The notes under the pieces were generated by a model, which was not told the origin of the DNA, ran no database searches, and saw only the letters and a program-made list of their open reading frames with translations. Both the position numbers and the translations under genes were made by a program. A DNA stretch of 64,000 bases from Bordetella genomosp. 8 (GTDB lineage: Bacteria; Pseudomonadota; Gammaproteobacteria; Burkholderiales; Burkholderiaceae_B). The stretch is taken from assembly GCF_002119685.1 (NCBI RefSeq), contig NZ_CP021108.1, forward strand, positions 5,022,001 to 5,086,000, in the 5' to 3' direction. Positions 53,405 to 62,805 of this stretch are shown one piece after another. Within the stretch, counting starts at the first letter, position 1, and the number at the start of each line of letters is the position of its first letter.

Positions 53405-54637
53405 TTAACGCGCCGGCCTCACCACGTCCGCCTTGCCGCGCCGCTCGGACCAGTAATTCAGCAGCGCGCACAACAGCAACAGCGCGCTCGTCACGAAGAA
53501 GACATGCGGCAGGCCCATGTGGACGCCGATCGCGCCGCCCAGCAATGGGCCTATGACCTGGCCGGAAAACTGGGCGGATTGAAGATAGCCCAGGGCCGAT
53601 CCCGAGTCGCCTTCGTTGACGGACTGGCGTATGAGCTTGGCCACCGAAGGAAGCAAGCCGGCGAGTGTCGCGCCCATGATTCCCCGCAGCACGGCCAGTT
53701 GCCACCACTCTTTGACGAATGCCTGGGGTACCAGGACCAATGAAGTCGCGACCAGGCAGGCGATGATGACCGGGCGGCTGCCGACGCGATCCGCCATCGC
53801 GCCCAGTCGCGGCGCGGCGAGTATGCTGCCGAGCGCGGAACAGGCCATGATGATGCCGGCCGACTGCGCCAGCTTGTCGTGATGCACGCCCAGCTCGCCC
53901 ACGTAGATCGTGATGATGGGCTCGATCGACATGTTCGACAGCAGGACCATCATCGCGGTGGTCAGCAACGTCCATATGTACAGGTTGTTGATGGAGCGAG
54001 GACTGCCCGCTGCGCGCGTTGCGGTCGACGATCGGTGGCTTTGCACGTCGAAGTCTTCGCGTATGAGGAATATCGTCGCCAGCGCGGCCACGGCGATGAT
54101 GCCGCCACCGACGAAGAACGTGCCGCGGATGCCGACGAGACCCGGCAGGAAACCGCCCACCAGCGGGCCCACCAGGCTGCCCGCCAACGCGCCCGTGGAC
54201 AGGACACCCAGCGCCCATCCCGCCCGCTGCCGCGGCGCCTGGGTGCCGATCATCACCGTCGAGGCGGAAGCGTAGCCGCCGACCAGGCCCGCAAGCAGCC
54301 GCAGCACCACGAGATCCGTAATGCCACGCGCCAGGCCGATCAGCGACATGACGATCGCCATGCCCACCGCCGCGCGTATCAGCATGGGCTTGCGGCCATA
54401 CCTGTCGGCCAGCCTGCCCCACACCGGCGCCGTGATGGCGGTTCCGAAGAACGTCGCGCCGAAGGCGATGGCCGACCAGCGCATGACGTCATCCGCGGAC
54501 TTCGCGCCCAACTGCTGCACATACAAGGGCAGGAAGGGCAGCAGCATGCTCAAGCTGACCAGCGTGGTGAACGATCCGAAGACGCATACCACCAGGTTTC
54601 TCTTCCAATACGGCGCGTTGCGTTCGGCATAGTTCAT
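53405..54637 (-). CDS. MFS transporter, 12-TM DHA1-like
   Basis: The 410-residue protein has about 12 membrane segments and the MFS motif A GRLADRYGRKPML between segments 2 and 3 (about residues 74-86). The N-terminus is MNYAERNAPYWKRNLVVCVF. The pattern is that of drug or metabolite:proton antiporters. It lies just after the convergent Bug gene and has its own AT-rich promoter with an inverted repeat. Whether it belongs to the adjacent catabolic island is unclear. Confidence 0.92.
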   Translation of the reverse strand: MNYAERNAPYWKRNLVVCVFGSFTTLVSLSMLLPFLPLYVQQLGAKSADDVMRWSAIAFGATFFGTAITAPVWGRLADRYGRKPMLIRAAVGMAIVMSLIGLARGITDLVVLRLLAGLVGGYASASTVMIGTQAPRQRAGWALGVLSTGALAGSLVGPLVGGFLPGLVGIRGTFFVGGGIIAVAALATIFLIREDFDVQSHRSSTATRAAGSPRSINNLYIWTLLTTAMMVLLSNMSIEPIITIYVGELGVHHDKLAQSAGIIMACSALGSILAAPRLGAMADRVGSRPVIIACLVATSLVLVPQAFVKEWWQLAVLRGIMGATLAGLLPSVAKLIRQSVNEGDSGSALGYLQSAQFSGQVIGPLLGGAIGVHMGLPHVFFVTSALLLLCALLNYWSERRGKADVVRPAR

Positions 54638-54692
54638 GGGTGGAATGCTACCCAGAACCCAATATCTGGAGAAACGAAATATAGTGATCCGT

Positions 54693-54713
54693 GTTATCTG
54701 CCTTTTAGATAAC
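54693..54713. promoter_or_regulatory. Inverted repeat upstream of the MFS gene, possible operator
   Basis: gttatct and agataac are exact reverse complements around a 7-base spacer, 56 bases upstream of the MFS start, in an unusually AT-rich stretch (54660-54715). On the minus strand a possible -10 (tatatt at about 54680) follows. The layout suits a repressor dimer site. The repeat is also 28 bases downstream of the 2-hydroxyacid dehydrogenase gene and could instead be its terminator stem. Confidence 0.45.
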
Positions 54714-54741
54714 TACCGGCTGGACGCGACCCCGGAAGCGC

Positions 54742-55713
54742 CTATCCATACGCGCGCAGCCATTCCTCCAGCTTGCGCAGCCAGATCGCGTCGACGCGCT
54801 TCGCATTGCCATCCGAATGGCCCGCCGCATGCGGCGTGGCGATGACGTTGGGCATATGCCAGAGCGGCGAGCCGGCATCCAGCGGCTCGTGCTCGTAGAC
54901 GTCCAGGTAGGCTCCGCCCAGCCGCCCCGCGCGCAGGGCCTCGATCAGGTCGGCTTCCACGACGACCTCACCGCGCGCCACGTTGATCAGGTGCGCGCCT
55001 TCGGGCAGCGCCGCCAGCGCCCGGCCATCGACCAGCCCGCGCGTGCGCTCGCTCAAGGGACAGGCCAGGATCAGCCAGTCGGCGCGCGGCAACAGCTTGC
55101 CGATGTCCTCGAACGCCACGGTTTCCGTCTCCGCGTCCACCGGTTCGGCGCTGCTCCGCACCACCGCGATCTTCAGGCCCAGCAGTTTCAGCACGGCGCC
55201 CAGGCGCTGGCCTATGCTGCCCCAGCCGACGATCACCGCGGTCTGGCCCGCCAGGTCACGCGGGATCTTCAGCTCGGTGGCCTTCAGCCAGCGACCCTGC
55301 CGCTGCGCATCCAGCAGCACGTGCATGCGCCGGTTCAAGGCCAGCAAGCCGGCCAGCGCCGTCTGCATCACCGGTTCCGAGTTCGCGCCCGCCGATGCGC
55401 TGACTTCCACGCCGCGCGCCTTCAGTTCGGGAAAGATCGGCCGGTCCAGCCCCGCCGAATGCACATGCACCCAGCGCAGCCCCGGCGACGCCCGCAGCGA
55501 TTCGTAGAAGGCCTGCAGGGACTCCATCAGCACGTGCTTGGTCGAGGCGCCCGTCACCTCGCGCGAGATGTATGCGAGATCCACGTCGTCGTACGCGTGG
55601 CCCAGCGTGGGCTCGGCGATGCGCAATTCGTACGGACGGCCATTCATCACCTTCGCGATGGGCTCGCGCAGGCGTTCGGCGGTATCGCGGGAAAGCAGTA
55701 TACGTATCGTCAT
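54742..55713 (-). CDS. D-2-hydroxyacid dehydrogenase
   Basis: The 323-residue protein from the ATG at 55713 has the NAD-binding GWGSIGQRLGAVLKLLGL motif (about residues 142-162 region). The catalytic trio is Arg in NVARGEVVV, Glu in DVYEHEPLD and His in TPHAAGHSDG. Such enzymes reduce 2-keto acids such as glyoxylate, hydroxypyruvate or phenylpyruvate. The substrate is not evident. It appears monocistronic; an ATG at 55755 would only add a hydrophobic, unconserved extension. Confidence 0.91.
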   Translation of the reverse strand: MTIRILLSRDTAERLREPIAKVMNGRPYELRIAEPTLGHAYDDVDLAYISREVTGASTKHVLMESLQAFYESLRASPGLRWVHVHSAGLDRPIFPELKARGVEVSASAGANSEPVMQTALAGLLALNRRMHVLLDAQRQGRWLKATELKIPRDLAGQTAVIVGWGSIGQRLGAVLKLLGLKIAVVRSSAEPVDAETETVAFEDIGKLLPRADWLILACPLSERTRGLVDGRALAALPEGAHLINVARGEVVVEADLIEALRAGRLGGAYLDVYEHEPLDAGSPLWHMPNVIATPHAAGHSDGNAKRVDAIWLRKLEEWLRAYG

Positions 55714-55922
55714 GATGACTAGTGTTATGGCACCTATCGTTACCAGGAAGCGCACCCCATGCGCCTATTCTTACGCCGGCTGCGGAACGGCCGCACCGAT
55801 GCACCGATGCGCTGGGTTCGCGCTTCGAGCGCGAGCCTGGCGGTCCGGCGCCGACATTATCGCCCGATTAGGCCCATGGCCAGGGCATTTCCCGCATAGG
55901 AGTTCACCCAGGAGTGATAGCA

Positions 55923-56369
55923 ATGAAGACACGCAATCTCGCGCGCGCCGCCGCGCTGGCGGGCATGCTCGCGGCCATGGCGGCCGGGCCCGCGCAGGCC
56001 GAAGGATTGGACCTGAAAGGAGCCCTCGGCGGCCTGGGCCTGGGCGGTTCCGGTAGCGGATCGACGCCCGATGCAGGCGGATTGACCTCCGGCAGCCTGG
56101 GCAACGCCGCGGGCATCCTGGAATACTGCATCAAGAACAAGTACCTGCAGGATGGCAGCGCCAGTTCCCTGAAGGACCGGCTGCTCGGCAAGCTGGGCGG
56201 GAGCACCGGCCAGCCTCCGCAGAAGGACAGCGGTTACCTGTCCGGCGCGATGGGCGTACTGCAGACCGGCTCCGGCAACAGCGTCGACCTGAGCGGTGGC
56301 GGCTTGAAGAAGGCCGCCGCCCAGCAAGCCTGCGACGTGGTGTTGCAGCAGGCCAAGTCCTTCCTGTAA
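55923..56369 (+). CDS. DUF2501 family secreted protein
   Basis: The 148-residue protein (AGGAG before the ATG at 55923) has a signal peptide (MKTRNLARAAALAGMLAAMA, cleavage near AQA-E). A Gly/Ser-rich stretch follows, then GILEYCIKNKYLQ and a C-terminal KKAAAQQACDVVLQQAKSFL. This matches DUF2501 proteins such as E. coli YjjA, whose function is unknown. Two Cys could form a disulfide in the periplasm. No operon partner is seen. Confidence 0.85.
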   Translation: MKTRNLARAAALAGMLAAMAAGPAQAEGLDLKGALGGLGLGGSGSGSTPDAGGLTSGSLGNAAGILEYCIKNKYLQDGSASSLKDRLLGKLGGSTGQPPQKDSGYLSGAMGVLQTGSGNSVDLSGGGLKKAAAQQACDVVLQQAKSFL

Positions 56370-56413
56370 GGACCCGCGCCGAGCAATGATGGCGAGCCGG
56401 ACCACCGGCGGCA

Positions 56414-57805
56414 TCAACGCCCGCGCGTCAGCTCCCGGCCCGCTCCCCGCGGCATGCGCGCCGTTACCGGTATGGAAGCGGCGGAGAACAGTCCCAGCAC
56501 CAGGAACGCCGGCCAGAAATCCGTCCACACGATCTGCGCATGGCCCTGCACATAATGGGAAAGTTGCAACACAATACCCGCCACCGTCACGCCCAGCCCC
56601 AGCGACATCTGCTGGATCACGCTGGCCACGCTGGTGGCCCGGCCCACGTCACCGCTATCGATTTCCGCGTACGCCAACGCATTCAGCGCGGTGAATTGCA
56701 GCGACGGGAATATGCCGCCGAACAGGACGATGACCCAGATCACCCCGCGTGACATCTCGGGGTGGAACAGGCCGTAGCTGGCCAGCGCCAGGCCGGACAG
56801 CGCCGCGTTCGCCATCAGCACGGGACGGAAGCCGAAGCGCCGCAGCAGCGGTTGCGCCAGGGTTTTCATGAACAGCGCGCCGAAGGCCGACGCGCACGTG
56901 ATCATGCCGGCCTCGAACGGCGTCATGCCCAGCCCTTCCTGCAGCGCCAGCGGCAGCAGGAAAGGCACCGCGCCCAGGCCGATGCGAAACAGCGAGCCGC
57001 CCATCACGCTGGTATGGAACGTCGGGATCCGCAGGAAACGCAGGTCCAGCAGCGGGTTCTTCGCGCGCCGCGCGTACAGCACGTACAAGCCCGACAGCAC
57101 GATGCCTACCACGCACATGATCGCGGTCGCGCGGTCGCTGACGACGTCGCTGCCGACCAGCGACATGCCCAGCATGAACAGCGAAGCGCCGCCCGCCGAC
57201 AGGACGAATCCCGGCCAGTCCAGGTGCCCTGGCTCGGTATCGCGCACGTCGTCGATATGGCGGTTGGTCAGGTAGATACCCAGCAGGCCGATGGGCACAT
57301 TGATGAAGAACATCAGCCGCCAATGCAGGTAGGTCGTGATGAAGCCGCCCAGCAGCGGCCCCACGACAGGCCCGAGCAGCGCCGGCACGGTCAGGTAATT
57401 GACGGCGCGCACGAAGTCGGCGCGCGCCACCGAACGGAAGATGATGATGCGCCCGACCGGCACCATCATGGCGCCGCCCACGCCCTGCACGAAGCGCGCG
57501 AGCACGAAGGTGAACAGGGAGTTGGAAGCCGCGCACAGCAGCGAGCCCACCACGAAGACGCCGATGGCGGCGCGGAATACCGTGCGCGGGCCGAAGCGGT
57601 CGGCGACCCAGCCGCAGATGGGGATGAATACGCCCAGGCCGACGACATAGCTGGTCACGGCCAGCTTGAGGGTGATCGGGTCTTCGCCCAGGTCGCGCGC
57701 CAGCGATGGCAGCGCGGTCACCAGCACCGTCGCGTCGACATTTTCCATGAACAAGGCGCACGCCACGATGAGCGGGACAATGAACGCACCGATGGCAAGC
57801 GGCAT
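56414..57805 (-). CDS. DHA2-type MFS drug exporter (EmrB/QacA-like)
   Basis: The 463-residue protein has about 14 hydrophobic segments and DHA2 traits: ENVDATVLVTALPSLARDL in the first segment, GWVADRFGPRTVFRAAI (motif A) and motif C-like PALLGPVVGPLLGGFI around residue 150. Family members export drugs or metabolites by proton antiport. No membrane-fusion partner (EmrA) is adjacent, so it probably works alone in the inner membrane. It lies 114 bases after the PAP2 gene on the same strand. Confidence 0.93.
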   Translation of the reverse strand: MPLAIGAFIVPLIVACALFMENVDATVLVTALPSLARDLGEDPITLKLAVTSYVVGLGVFIPICGWVADRFGPRTVFRAAIGVFVVGSLLCAASNSLFTFVLARFVQGVGGAMMVPVGRIIIFRSVARADFVRAVNYLTVPALLGPVVGPLLGGFITTYLHWRLMFFINVPIGLLGIYLTNRHIDDVRDTEPGHLDWPGFVLSAGGASLFMLGMSLVGSDVVSDRATAIMCVVGIVLSGLYVLYARRAKNPLLDLRFLRIPTFHTSVMGGSLFRIGLGAVPFLLPLALQEGLGMTPFEAGMITCASAFGALFMKTLAQPLLRRFGFRPVLMANAALSGLALASYGLFHPEMSRGVIWVIVLFGGIFPSLQFTALNALAYAEIDSGDVGRATSVASVIQQMSLGLGVTVAGIVLQLSHYVQGHAQIVWTDFWPAFLVLGLFSAASIPVTARMPRGAGRELTRGR

Positions 57806-57919
57806 GGCGGAAAAACGGACGGTTCTATGGCGACGGAGCGAGATTATGACATCCCGTTCAACGCCATTCCTTCAGCATTTTGTCAGCAGACGAGCGCCAC
57901 GCGCGCCGGCGCCGGGCGC

Positions 57920-58540
57920 CTATACCGGGCCGCGATGCAGGTGATCGCGGGTATAGGGCGCGTCTTGGCCGGACAAGGCCAGGGCCAATGCCACCACGAC
58001 ATCATGCGTGCGCATCTTGGGCGCAACCGAATAGCTGGCCGCCGCCGACAGCAGGAAAGCCAGCGCCACCGCTCCCGCGCGCAGGCCCAGCCGGCCGACG
58101 GGCCAGCGCGCCAGCACGACGCCGGACACCACGCCGCCCACCGCCAGGCCGAGTATCACCTCGGAGACCGAATGCGCGTCCAGCACCAGGCGCGATATGC
58201 CCACCAGCACCGCGAATGCGGCGCCGGTCCATGCCAGCGCGACCGCCAGGCGCCGCGAGTGGCGGTTGCCCAAGGCGTAGCCCAGCACCGGGTACACCGC
58301 CGCCGACACCATGGAATGGCCGCTGAAACCCGTGAAGTCGATGGCGGCCCAGCCTATGCCCCACCCCAGGAATGCCAGCTTGGACGCCAGCACCGCCGCC
58401 CCGGCGATGCCGAAGGCCCACAGCCAATTGAGCACGGGCGGCCTTTGCGTCATCGCGACGAACAGCATCGCGATCAACGCGGCCGGCAGCACCAGCCGCG
58501 ATTCACCCAGCGCCGAAACCAACATCCAGAAACCGTGCAT
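57920..58540 (-). CDS. PAP2 family membrane phosphatase
   Basis: The 206-residue integral membrane protein carries the C2 and C3 motifs of PAP2 phosphatases, FSGHSMVSAAVYPV (about residues 72-85) and SRLVLDAHSVSEVILG (about 115-130), each with a catalytic His. The C1 motif KxxxxxxRP is not evident, so activity should not be assumed. Family members dephosphorylate undecaprenyl pyrophosphate or phosphatidic acid. The gene lies between the transglycosylase and exporter genes on the minus strand. Confidence 0.85.
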   Translation of the reverse strand: MHGFWMLVSALGESRLVLPAALIAMLFVAMTQRPPVLNWLWAFGIAGAAVLASKLAFLGWGIGWAAIDFTGFSGHSMVSAAVYPVLGYALGNRHSRRLAVALAWTGAAFAVLVGISRLVLDAHSVSEVILGLAVGGVVSGVVLARWPVGRLGLRAGAVALAFLLSAAASYSVAPKMRTHDVVVALALALSGQDAPYTRDHLHRGPV

Positions 58541-58675
58541 GCCATCCTCGGGAGACCAACGTTCAAGCGCTCCATGGGACCATATCCCGCACGGCTTGGC
58601 TATCCCCCATCTTGCCCACCGGCGCGCCCGCGGCGGTATACCTACCGCCCGGCGCGGACGGCGGCGACGCCGGCC

Positions 58676-59416
58676 CTACCAACCCGCCTTGTAGCGCGCG
58701 TACAGGGCAATCACGTCGCGCACGTACTGCTGGGTTTCCGCATAAGGCGGAACGCCATCGTATTTCTGCACCGCGCCCTGTCCGGCGTTGTAGGCGGCCA
58801 GCGCCAGGTCCAGGCGACCGGGATACTGGTCGATCAGGCTGCGCAGGTGGCGCGACCCGGCCCGCACGTTGGTGGCCGGGTCCACCAGGGCGCGCTCGAT
58901 ATCCGCGTCGGCCAGCAAGGCGGCGGCGGTGCCGGGCATCAACTGCATCAGCCCCAGCGCCCCCTTGGGGGACCGCGCATCCTTGCGGAATCCGGACTCG
59001 ATGGCGATGACGGCGCCCAGCAGCGCGCTGTCCAGCCCGTAATCGGCGGCCGCCTTGGCGATGACGGTGCGGTAGTCGTCCAGCCCTCGATGCGTGCTGA
59101 GCGCCGCCACGCGCGCTTCGTCGGCCTGCGCCAGCGCGGCCCTGGCCGGCGCCCCCGCCGGGCCGCCCACTCGCAGGCGCGGCGCGCAGGTCGCGCAACG
59201 CGAGGCGGCGCGCGCCTGGGCCTGCCTGTAGTACTTGGCCATCCCCTTGTCGACCGTCATGCTGCGCCAGTTGCCGAAGGGATCCTTGTAGCGGTAGGTC
59301 TCGCCCGCCCAAGCCTGTTTTGCACCCGTTCCCAGGGCCAGCACCATCGCCAGGGCAGCCAGGAACAGCCATCGTGGCCCATTGTTTCGCGCGCGGGTAC
59401 GCCAGTGTGTCGTCAT
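58676..59416 (-). CDS. Lytic transglycosylase with SLT domain
   Basis: The 246-residue protein has a signal peptide or anchor (about residues 14-38), a DUF4124-like or basic linker, and a C-terminal SLT domain. The catalytic Glu140 is in AVIAIESGFR, followed by SPKGALGLMQLMPGTA and a final ALAAYNAGQGAV. It cleaves peptidoglycan glycan strands in the periplasm. Small SLT enzymes like this also serve secretion systems, but nothing here ties it to the T6SS 50 kb away. Confidence 0.92.
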   Translation of the reverse strand: MTTHWRTRARNNGPRWLFLAALAMVLALGTGAKQAWAGETYRYKDPFGNWRSMTVDKGMAKYYRQAQARAASRCATCAPRLRVGGPAGAPARAALAQADEARVAALSTHRGLDDYRTVIAKAAADYGLDSALLGAVIAIESGFRKDARSPKGALGLMQLMPGTAAALLADADIERALVDPATNVRAGSRHLRSLIDQYPGRLDLALAAYNAGQGAVQKYDGVPPYAETQQYVRDVIALYARYKAGW

Positions 59417-59557
59417 GGTGATTTTGCGTGTGCGGTGGCCTGCCGCGCTGCCGCGGCCCCATGCTCGGGCGCGTCCTCACCACTCGCGCCACCCGGTCTC
59501 TCCTCCGGTCCCAGATATTGGGGTATGGCGGCGCGCGCTGTCTTCTGCCTTGACGTC

Positions 59558-59581
59558 TTAGTGCATCGAGCGGAGCACTAA
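59558..59581. promoter_or_regulatory. Inverted repeat before the lytic transglycosylase gene
   Basis: ttagtgc and gcactaa are exact reverse complements separated by 10 bases. The site lies between the DUF1501 gene end and the transglycosylase start, 142 bases upstream of the latter. An operator or the second of two hairpins are both possible. Confidence 0.4.
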
Positions 59582-59585
59582 TGCA

Positions 59586-59608
59586 CATGGCCGGGTTCGC
59601 CGGCCATG
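59586..59608 (-). terminator. Stem-loop after the DUF1501 gene
   Basis: catggccgg-gttcg-ccggccatg forms a perfect 9-bp stem with a 5-base loop, starting 17 bases after the DUF1501 stop on the minus strand. No T-run follows. It fits an mRNA 3' end structure for the DUF1800-DUF1501 pair. Confidence 0.5.
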
Positions 59609-59625
59609 GCGCCACGTCGAATGCG

Positions 59626-61044
59626 TCAGGCCCGCCGCAGGAAGCCCACGTCGCGGTTGCCGAAATTGCGCAGATGGGGGAACACGTCGTCCAGCGCCCC
59701 GTTGTCGGCGCCGAACCAGGCGCCCAGCGTCGCGCCGAATTCCTCGACGGAAGTGCTGGGCAGCAGCCGTCCGGCGTCGACGTAGCCTGGGCCCTTGATA
59801 TCCCATTCGGGCTGCGTGCCGTAGAAGCGGCCACCTCGCACGGCGCCCCCCAGGACGAAGTGGTGGCCGCCCCAGCCATGGTCGGAACCGTCGCCGTTGG
59901 ACACCAGGGTGCGGCCGAACTCGGATGCGGTGAACGTGGTCACCCGGTCTTCCATGCCCAGCGCCGCGATCGCCTGCTGGAAATCGGCCAGCGCGCCGCC
60001 CAGTTCCCGCAGCAGGCCGGGATGGGTGCCGTTCAGGCCGTCGTGATTGTCGTAGCCGTTCTGCGAAACGAAAAACACCTGGCGCTTGACGCCCAGCGAC
60101 CGCCGCGCGGCGATCATGCGGGCGACGATCTTCAACTGCGCGCCCAGGGGCGTGCCGAAGCCGCCCCGCACATCGACGCCTTCCAGGGCTGCGCGCAGTT
60201 GCGTGTCGGCGCGTATTGATCGCGCCAGCGTGGCGGCGATCTGTTGCTGGAACAGGTGCGGTCCGGGCCGCGTCAACAGGGAACGGAGCAGATCGGTGCA
60301 GGCCGTCGATCCATAGGTGTCCCGTTGCAGCAGCTCGATCGGCGTCGAGCCGGCCGGACTGACACGGTAGGCGGACACGTGCTGCCCGGACAACAGCAGC
60401 GCCGTGCCGCCGGCCGTGACGTTGGCGAAGGTACTGTTGCCGTTGCCGGCGGCGAACAGGTCGGCCAACCGGCCGGCCCAGCCGGACGCCGCGCCCTCCG
60501 GCGCCAGGCCTTGCCAGTAGGATTGCTGGTCGTTGTGCGAGAACAGCTTGGGCGGCATGGGCACCCGCCCGCCGATGTAGTCGGCCTTGGTGGTGGGCAC
60601 GACCATGGGGCCAACGTTCAACTGCACCGCCAGCGCGCCACGCTCGAACAGCGGCGTGAGCGGCGCCAGCGCCGGCGCCAGGGCGTAGACGCGCCCGGCG
60701 GCGCCATTCTCGCGCGCGGAGCCGCGCAGCACCGTCGCATCCAGCTTGTCCCGCTTCAACGCGATGTCGGCGCGCGTCCGAAAATAGCGCTCGTGGCTAT
60801 CGGCGTCGTAGGGCACGACCGTGTTGTAGGGATCGTTGCCGCCATACAGGAAGACGCAGACCAGGGCCTTGTAGTCTTCCTTGCCATCGGATCGCGACGC
60901 GGCGCCGGATGGCGTCGCCTGCGCGGCGGCCTCGCCAGCCGCGGCCAGGCGCACGGCCAGCGGCAGCGCCGCGCCCGCGACGCCCGCCGCGCCCAGCACC
61001 GACACGCGGCGCACGAACTCCCGGCGTGAAGCTGAAGTCGTCAT
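59626..61044 (-). CDS. DUF1501 protein with a twin-arginine signal
   Basis: The 472-residue protein starts with a Tat-type signal: SRREFVRRVSVLGAAGVAGA in the first 25 residues. The DUF1501 body shows CVFLYGGNDPYNTVVPYD near residue 70 and a C-terminal TFTASEFGRTL followed by DHGWGGHHFVLGG, an arrangement like alkaline-phosphatase-superfamily metal sites. Function is unproven. It overlaps the DUF1800 gene by four bases (ATGA), and such pairs recur in many bacteria. It would be exported folded. Confidence 0.92.
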   Translation of the reverse strand: MTTSASRREFVRRVSVLGAAGVAGAALPLAVRLAAAGEAAAQATPSGAASRSDGKEDYKALVCVFLYGGNDPYNTVVPYDADSHERYFRTRADIALKRDKLDATVLRGSARENGAAGRVYALAPALAPLTPLFERGALAVQLNVGPMVVPTTKADYIGGRVPMPPKLFSHNDQQSYWQGLAPEGAASGWAGRLADLFAAGNGNSTFANVTAGGTALLLSGQHVSAYRVSPAGSTPIELLQRDTYGSTACTDLLRSLLTRPGPHLFQQQIAATLARSIRADTQLRAALEGVDVRGGFGTPLGAQLKIVARMIAARRSLGVKRQVFFVSQNGYDNHDGLNGTHPGLLRELGGALADFQQAIAALGMEDRVTTFTASEFGRTLVSNGDGSDHGWGGHHFVLGGAVRGGRFYGTQPEWDIKGPGYVDAGRLLPSTSVEEFGATLGAWFGADNGALDDVFPHLRNFGNRDVGFLRRA

Positions 61045-62615
61045 CGCTGCACCAGATAGTCAGGCGTGGCCGCCACCAGCGTGATCGCGGCGCGCACGCG
61101 GTCCAGCGGACGATCGGCCGGTATGGTGGCCACGGCGCGCGCGATCTCGGCGGCGGTGCCGCGATCGTAGGCATCGCCGGCCATCAACAGCACGACGCGG
61201 TCCACCAGGGCCTGCGTATCGTGCGCCACCGCAACTTCCGCCTTATAGGACGTCTGCAAGTCTTCCCAGCCACGATCGACGTAGATCGCGACGAAGTTCA
61301 GATAGCCCGCGACGCTCGTTTCATCGGTGATCTGCATCTCCGGCGCCACCATGCCGCGCTCCGCGATCGGACTGCCCGGCGGCGTGTAGCGCGGGCGGAA
61401 GAAATTGAACACCGACGCCGAGCGCATCGGACTCTGCGCCAGCCGTATGGTGTTGTCGGTGGTATCCGGCATGGCCCACTTGCCATCGGTCGACGTCGCG
61501 CCGAAGGCGCGCGCCCAGGCGGCGAAACGCACGATGGGCTCGCGCACCTTGCCCCAGGTGGGCGAAGCCAGGTCGGGAAAGCGGGCCTCCGGATCCAGCA
61601 GCACCGCCCTGACGACGGCGCGCAGGTTGCCGCGCCGGCCGCGTCCGTCATCGGCGAACACGGCCGCCACGCGGCCCACGTACGCCGGGCTCGGATTGCT
61701 GGTGACCAGCCGCTGGATCAGCTGCGTGCCGACGAAGGGCCCCACGTTGGAATGGTTGCACAGCACATCCAGGGCCTTGTTCATCGATGCGACGCCGCCC
61801 GTTCCGGCCGGCACCACCGTGCCCAGGAAACGTTTCTCCGACATGGAATGCAAGGCGGGGTTCAGCGCCATGGGCCGCCGATGGAAGGCCACGTTCTCCT
61901 CGCTGCCGCTCAGGTCCCAGCCGGTGAACACCTTGGCCAGCCCGCGCACGTCGTCATTGCCGTAGGTCTCGATCGGTTTGCCCTTGGACAGCTTGATGGT
62001 GCCATCCGGATTCAGCTGGTACAGGCCGATGGTGAACAGCTGCATCACCTCGCGCGCATAATTCTCGTCCGGCTCGCGACCGGTGCGCGGGTCTTCCTTG
62101 CGATTGCCGCGATACGTCAGCATGCAGCCCATCGATACGTTCAGCGTCACCGCGCCCAGCAGCGTGCGGTAATCGCCCAGGCCATGTTCGGCCAGGATAT
62201 CCATGAAAGATGCCGCGCCAAACAAGGGCCAGTTGGTGGTGATCGCCGACACGCCCACCACGAAGATTTCCGACAAGGCGAAGGCCACCCGCGTGCGCAC
62301 CTGGTCGGGCGCCGAGATGAACTTGCGCCACAGGGTCGATTCCAGCGGCGCGTTGATGCCGTTGCCCTTGTTGGCCTCGTTGTCGGCCCGGATGGACAGC
62401 AGCCAGTCGAAATGCGTCTGCGATGGCGGCAGGTTCAACTGCTCGTCCAGCCAGGCCGCGTAGCCCATGCGCACCACGCGATCGATTTCCGCGGGCGTCG
62501 GGCCGAACGTGGCCTGCGCCAGGAAACGCGACGCCTGCCCAGGCGTCGGCACGGGATAGTCATCGCCCAAGGTAGCGGGGTCGGCGCGAGGCGGCCGGGT
62601 GGTCGTCACTGACAT
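61041..62615 (-). CDS. DUF1800 protein
   Basis: The 524-residue protein from the ATG at 62615 is typical DUF1800: RFLAQATFGPTPAEIDRVVRMGYAAWLDEQ in the first 60 residues (two segments), ENYAREVMQLFTIG near the middle and FNFFRPRYTPPG near the C-terminus. No signal peptide is seen, although its partner carries a Tat signal, so co-export as a complex is possible. Its function is unknown. An ATG at 62654 adds only 13 basic residues. Confidence 0.91.
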   Translation of the reverse strand: MSVTTTRPPRADPATLGDDYPVPTPGQASRFLAQATFGPTPAEIDRVVRMGYAAWLDEQLNLPPSQTHFDWLLSIRADNEANKGNGINAPLESTLWRKFISAPDQVRTRVAFALSEIFVVGVSAITTNWPLFGAASFMDILAEHGLGDYRTLLGAVTLNVSMGCMLTYRGNRKEDPRTGREPDENYAREVMQLFTIGLYQLNPDGTIKLSKGKPIETYGNDDVRGLAKVFTGWDLSGSEENVAFHRRPMALNPALHSMSEKRFLGTVVPAGTGGVASMNKALDVLCNHSNVGPFVGTQLIQRLVTSNPSPAYVGRVAAVFADDGRGRRGNLRAVVRAVLLDPEARFPDLASPTWGKVREPIVRFAAWARAFGATSTDGKWAMPDTTDNTIRLAQSPMRSASVFNFFRPRYTPPGSPIAERGMVAPEMQITDETSVAGYLNFVAIYVDRGWEDLQTSYKAEVAVAHDTQALVDRVVLLMAGDAYDRGTAAEIARAVATIPADRPLDRVRAAITLVAATPDYLVQR

Positions 62616-62805
62616 GGCGGCATGAAGTCTGCAACGCACCCACCTTAGACGCATCGCAGCATGCCCACAATTCCGGCGCTTGGCGTAGAAAGCGGTGCCT
62701 GGCCAACCGAACGGCCTAGTCCGGACGACGACCCGCCGTGGATACGCCCGGCACAGGCCTTGCCGCCGTGGCGCGCACGACGCAACTCATCCTTTGGGAG
62801 TCGGC

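Noticed and set aside
58676..59416. Transglycosylase as part of the T6SS
   Set aside because: It lies about 50 kb away, has a general SLT domain, and nothing nearby links it to secretion.
56762..59581. Plus-strand open frame of about 940 codons across the exporter, PAP2 and transglycosylase genes
   Set aside because: Composition is His/Arg/Gln-rich as expected from reading GC-rich genes backwards, and three recognisable genes lie on the other strand.
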